Shown here piece by piece: positions 61,953-64,000 of a stretch of DNA of 64,000 nucleotides (position 1 is the first letter of the stretch; each line of letters opens with the position of its first letter). Made by a program: the position numbers and the translations under genes. The stretch is from assembly GCA_001414485.1 (NCBI GenBank), contig LLEY01000113.1:1-64000 (forward strand), read 5' to 3'. The stretch is from Calycina herbarum. Its lineage: Eukaryota > Ascomycota > Leotiomycetes > Helotiales > Pezizellaceae. Under the pieces are notes generated by a model that had not been told where the DNA came from, did not search any database, and saw only the letters and a list, made by a program, of their open reading frames with translations.

Positions 61953-64000
61953 ATGGCCACCCTTAATCGGTCAGGCACCCGCAAGCCCGGGAGATCCACT
62001 ACCGTTCGCAAAGCAAAGAAAACACCAGATGATGTTCATCAAGGAATCAAAACTTTATATGCCCCAAAAAACGAAGAACCGGATGTCGACATTGTATTTG
62101 TACCCGGGCTTGGTGCTGACCCCGTGAACAGTTGGGTTTCGAGCACACCCAATAACGAGTTCAATTGGGGCTCTCATGAAAGCGGGCTGCAAAAAGATTT
62201 TCCAAAATCCAGAATTCTCCTCTACCAGAACGAATCGGCCTGGATCGGACAACTCAAAGTCAAGCAATATATTCACAATCTGAGTTCCACTCTTCTTCAT
62301 GGCTTGCAAAGTGAGAGAGGGAAGTACCCGCGGAGGCCCATTGTCTTCATAGGGCACAGCATGGGAGGCCTGATAATCGCCAAGGCTATTGTCATTGCGG
62401 ATTCTCGCCGTGATATTTTCCCGCAAATGTTCGAGGCTATATCAGGATGTGTTCTGTTTGGGACCCCATTCAAAGGTGCTCCTAGTGCAGCTCTGGCTAG
62501 CTTGTGGGCAAAGATTGGAGAAAAGTATGATCAAGCAACTCCATCTAAGTTACTTGATCTTATGAAGCCCGAGGACGAAGCGTTGAATGAGTTAAGGAAT
62601 GACTTTGTACGGCTTGTCGGGAAATTGAGTCAAAGGATCGAACTTTTTTGCTTCTACGAGCAACACAAAACTGACTTTTCAAAATTACTTAACCTACCTA
62701 AGTGGGTGAACGCCGTAATAAAGCCTCTCATTCCAAGTAATATCGAACAGATTGTTACCCGAGAATCTGCAACCCTTGATGGCGTGGATCATATGGGACT
62801 CGCGTGTATACACCGAGATCTTGTCAAATTCGACGGTTTTCAGGACGAACGTTATCAATTGATTCGCAATCCGCTCAGGCGCATTGTGAATGGCGCTGTG
62901 GTTGTGTCCAAAAACCGCTTCAAGTCGACCCGTAACCTCGATCATGAAATCATCTCAGAAGTTATGGACGTATTTGAAGGCGTCTCTAGAAAACGGAAAA
63001 CCCTAGGAACTGTTGATTGTGCGTCGTCTTGGCTCACCAAAGAGAAGCTATACTCAGATTGGTTATCCATCTCGGGAGGTGGCGAACTATCGCCCATAGA
63101 CACCAGCAATCGTCGAGGGACGAAGTTTTTGTGGATTCGGGGTCCAGGGGGCAGGGGAAAGACCAATAGTATGCTAGCGGCGGTTGATGGAATCGAGAGA
63201 AAAATCAGAGGTGCACCAAATGGACAAGCACCTCCCTTGGTTGCCTATTTCTTTTGCGATCCGGTTGGTGACTACTCTAGCGCCGAATGCCTGCTCAAAT
63301 CCTTGCTCTGGCAGCTTATCAAGCAGCAGGGAATGTTAGCATCGTATGCAAAACACTTTGTGAAGAAGAAGGGCAAAGAAGAAACGTCGAAGCAAAATCC
63401 CCAGTTGACAGTAGAGAATATGTTCAAAGTTCTTCAAGCGATTCTGTCGGATGATTTTATAGGCTGTGTCGTAAGTAAATGGGGACTTCGTTCTCTCACT
63501 CTCCTATAACACATGGTTTCATTCCTCGTGTTTTCAAATCAGTGTAAATCCAATCATCTTAGAAAGGCAACAGCTGATTTCCTTGTCTTCTAGTATTTGC
63601 TCATCAACAACTTGCACGCCCTACCCGAAGACGACCCAGCCACAATCAAGTTCCTCGGTCTGATAAAGTCAGAAATCGAGGAATCAGCTATTGGTGACCA
63701 GAGAGTTGCACCGACAAAGTGGTTGTTTACGAGCAGGAACACACACAGTATTGGGCAGGTCTTGAAACCAAGCTCAGTGAGTCTCGTGGACCTTGAGGAC
63801 GAAAAATATGGCGACAAAGTTCAACAAGAGCTAAGAATACATGCCAACGCCAAGATCATCGCCTTACAGAAAGAGAAGGAATATAATAATGCCATTGCAT
63901 ATTTTGCTAGCAGCCTGATTGGTGATCGAGCGCAAAATAGGCAATGGATCGACATAGCTTGCGTCCACTTAGAGGAATTTTCCCCGAAAGAGAGTGAGCT
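61953..64000 (+). CDS. NLR/STAND protein: SesB-like alpha/beta hydrolase plus NACHT NTPase (3' end outside window)
   Basis: Exon 1 is 61953-63470 (506 codons), the intron 63471-63593 (GTAAGT...TTCTAG), and exon 2 runs from 63594 past the window. The start ATG at 61953 lies in CACCATGG, better than the in-frame ATG at 61932. Residues 45-290 form a serine hydrolase of the DUF676/SesB type: VFVPGLGADP, nucleophile GHSMGG (Ser136), FGTPFKGA and a candidate His in DGVDHMGL (His280). The P-loop GPGGRGKT (397-404) opens a NACHT domain. The Walker B region, formed across the splice site, is CVYLLINNLHAL; the usual Asp/Glu residues are absent. WLFTSRNTHSIGQ is the sensor-like strand. Such fungal NLRs act in non-self recognition and regulated cell death; a role here is inference. 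The repeat or ligand-binding domain is not in view. Confidence 0.88.

Noticed and set aside
1..64000. tRNA, rRNA genes or CRISPR arrays
   Set aside because: Reading both strands for B-box-like motifs and regular spaced repeats gave nothing convincing; CRISPR is not expected in a fungal nuclear genome.

Overview
The window reads as nuclear DNA of a filamentous ascomycete (Pezizomycotina). The evidence is short 45-60 nt introns, gene families typical of that group, and a repeat island with the CpA-to-TpA signature of repeat-induced point mutation (RIP). The class Leotiomycetes is my guess from general protein flavour and was not tested.

Layout. Positions 1-814 are the decayed edge of a repeat region, including one end of a DNA transposon. 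Positions 815-17025 are an ordinary gene-rich arm: a SurE-type acid phosphatase (-), a 524-bp MITE, a histidine-phosphatase (DET1/PGM-like) gene (-), a DUF1168/PRKRIP1-like gene (+), the chaperonin subunit CCT3 (-), a membrane-anchored short-chain dehydrogenase (-), an ECM33/receptor-L-domain-like membrane protein (+) and a small SMP/LEA-like protein (+). Positions 17098-60538 are one 43.4-kb island with no host gene. Positions 60539-64000 hold the body of a DUF6601-like membrane-protein gene (-) and the 5' part of an NLR/STAND gene (SesB-like hydrolase plus NACHT) running off the right edge.

The island can be dissected completely. It is a four-level nest of six Ty3/Gypsy chromodomain elements of three families (A, B, C; all in + orientation) and two pogo/Fot1 DNA transposons (transposase on -). 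Every insertion keeps its target-site duplication: A1 CTCTC; B1 CTGAT, C AGTAC and two pogo copies TA inside A1; B2 TATTA and A3 ACTTA inside C; A2 TCTAG inside B2. Removing the nested DNA gives B1 6039 bp and B2 6038 bp, which supports the dissection. All element genes are riddled with stops created by RIP.

Two observations stand out. First, the outermost element landed inside the last coding part of the DUF6601-like gene: its original last 24 codons lie at 17026-17097, 43 kb from the rest, and the present ORF ends in 11 residues read from the LTR. Second, all three family-A elements carry, between pol and the 3' LTR and on the antisense strand, an extra gene relic with a C-x2-C-x6-C-x10-C-x2-C-x6-C pattern (cysteines now mostly Tyr by RIP) followed by a charged coiled coil. 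I know of no assigned function for such a cargo gene.
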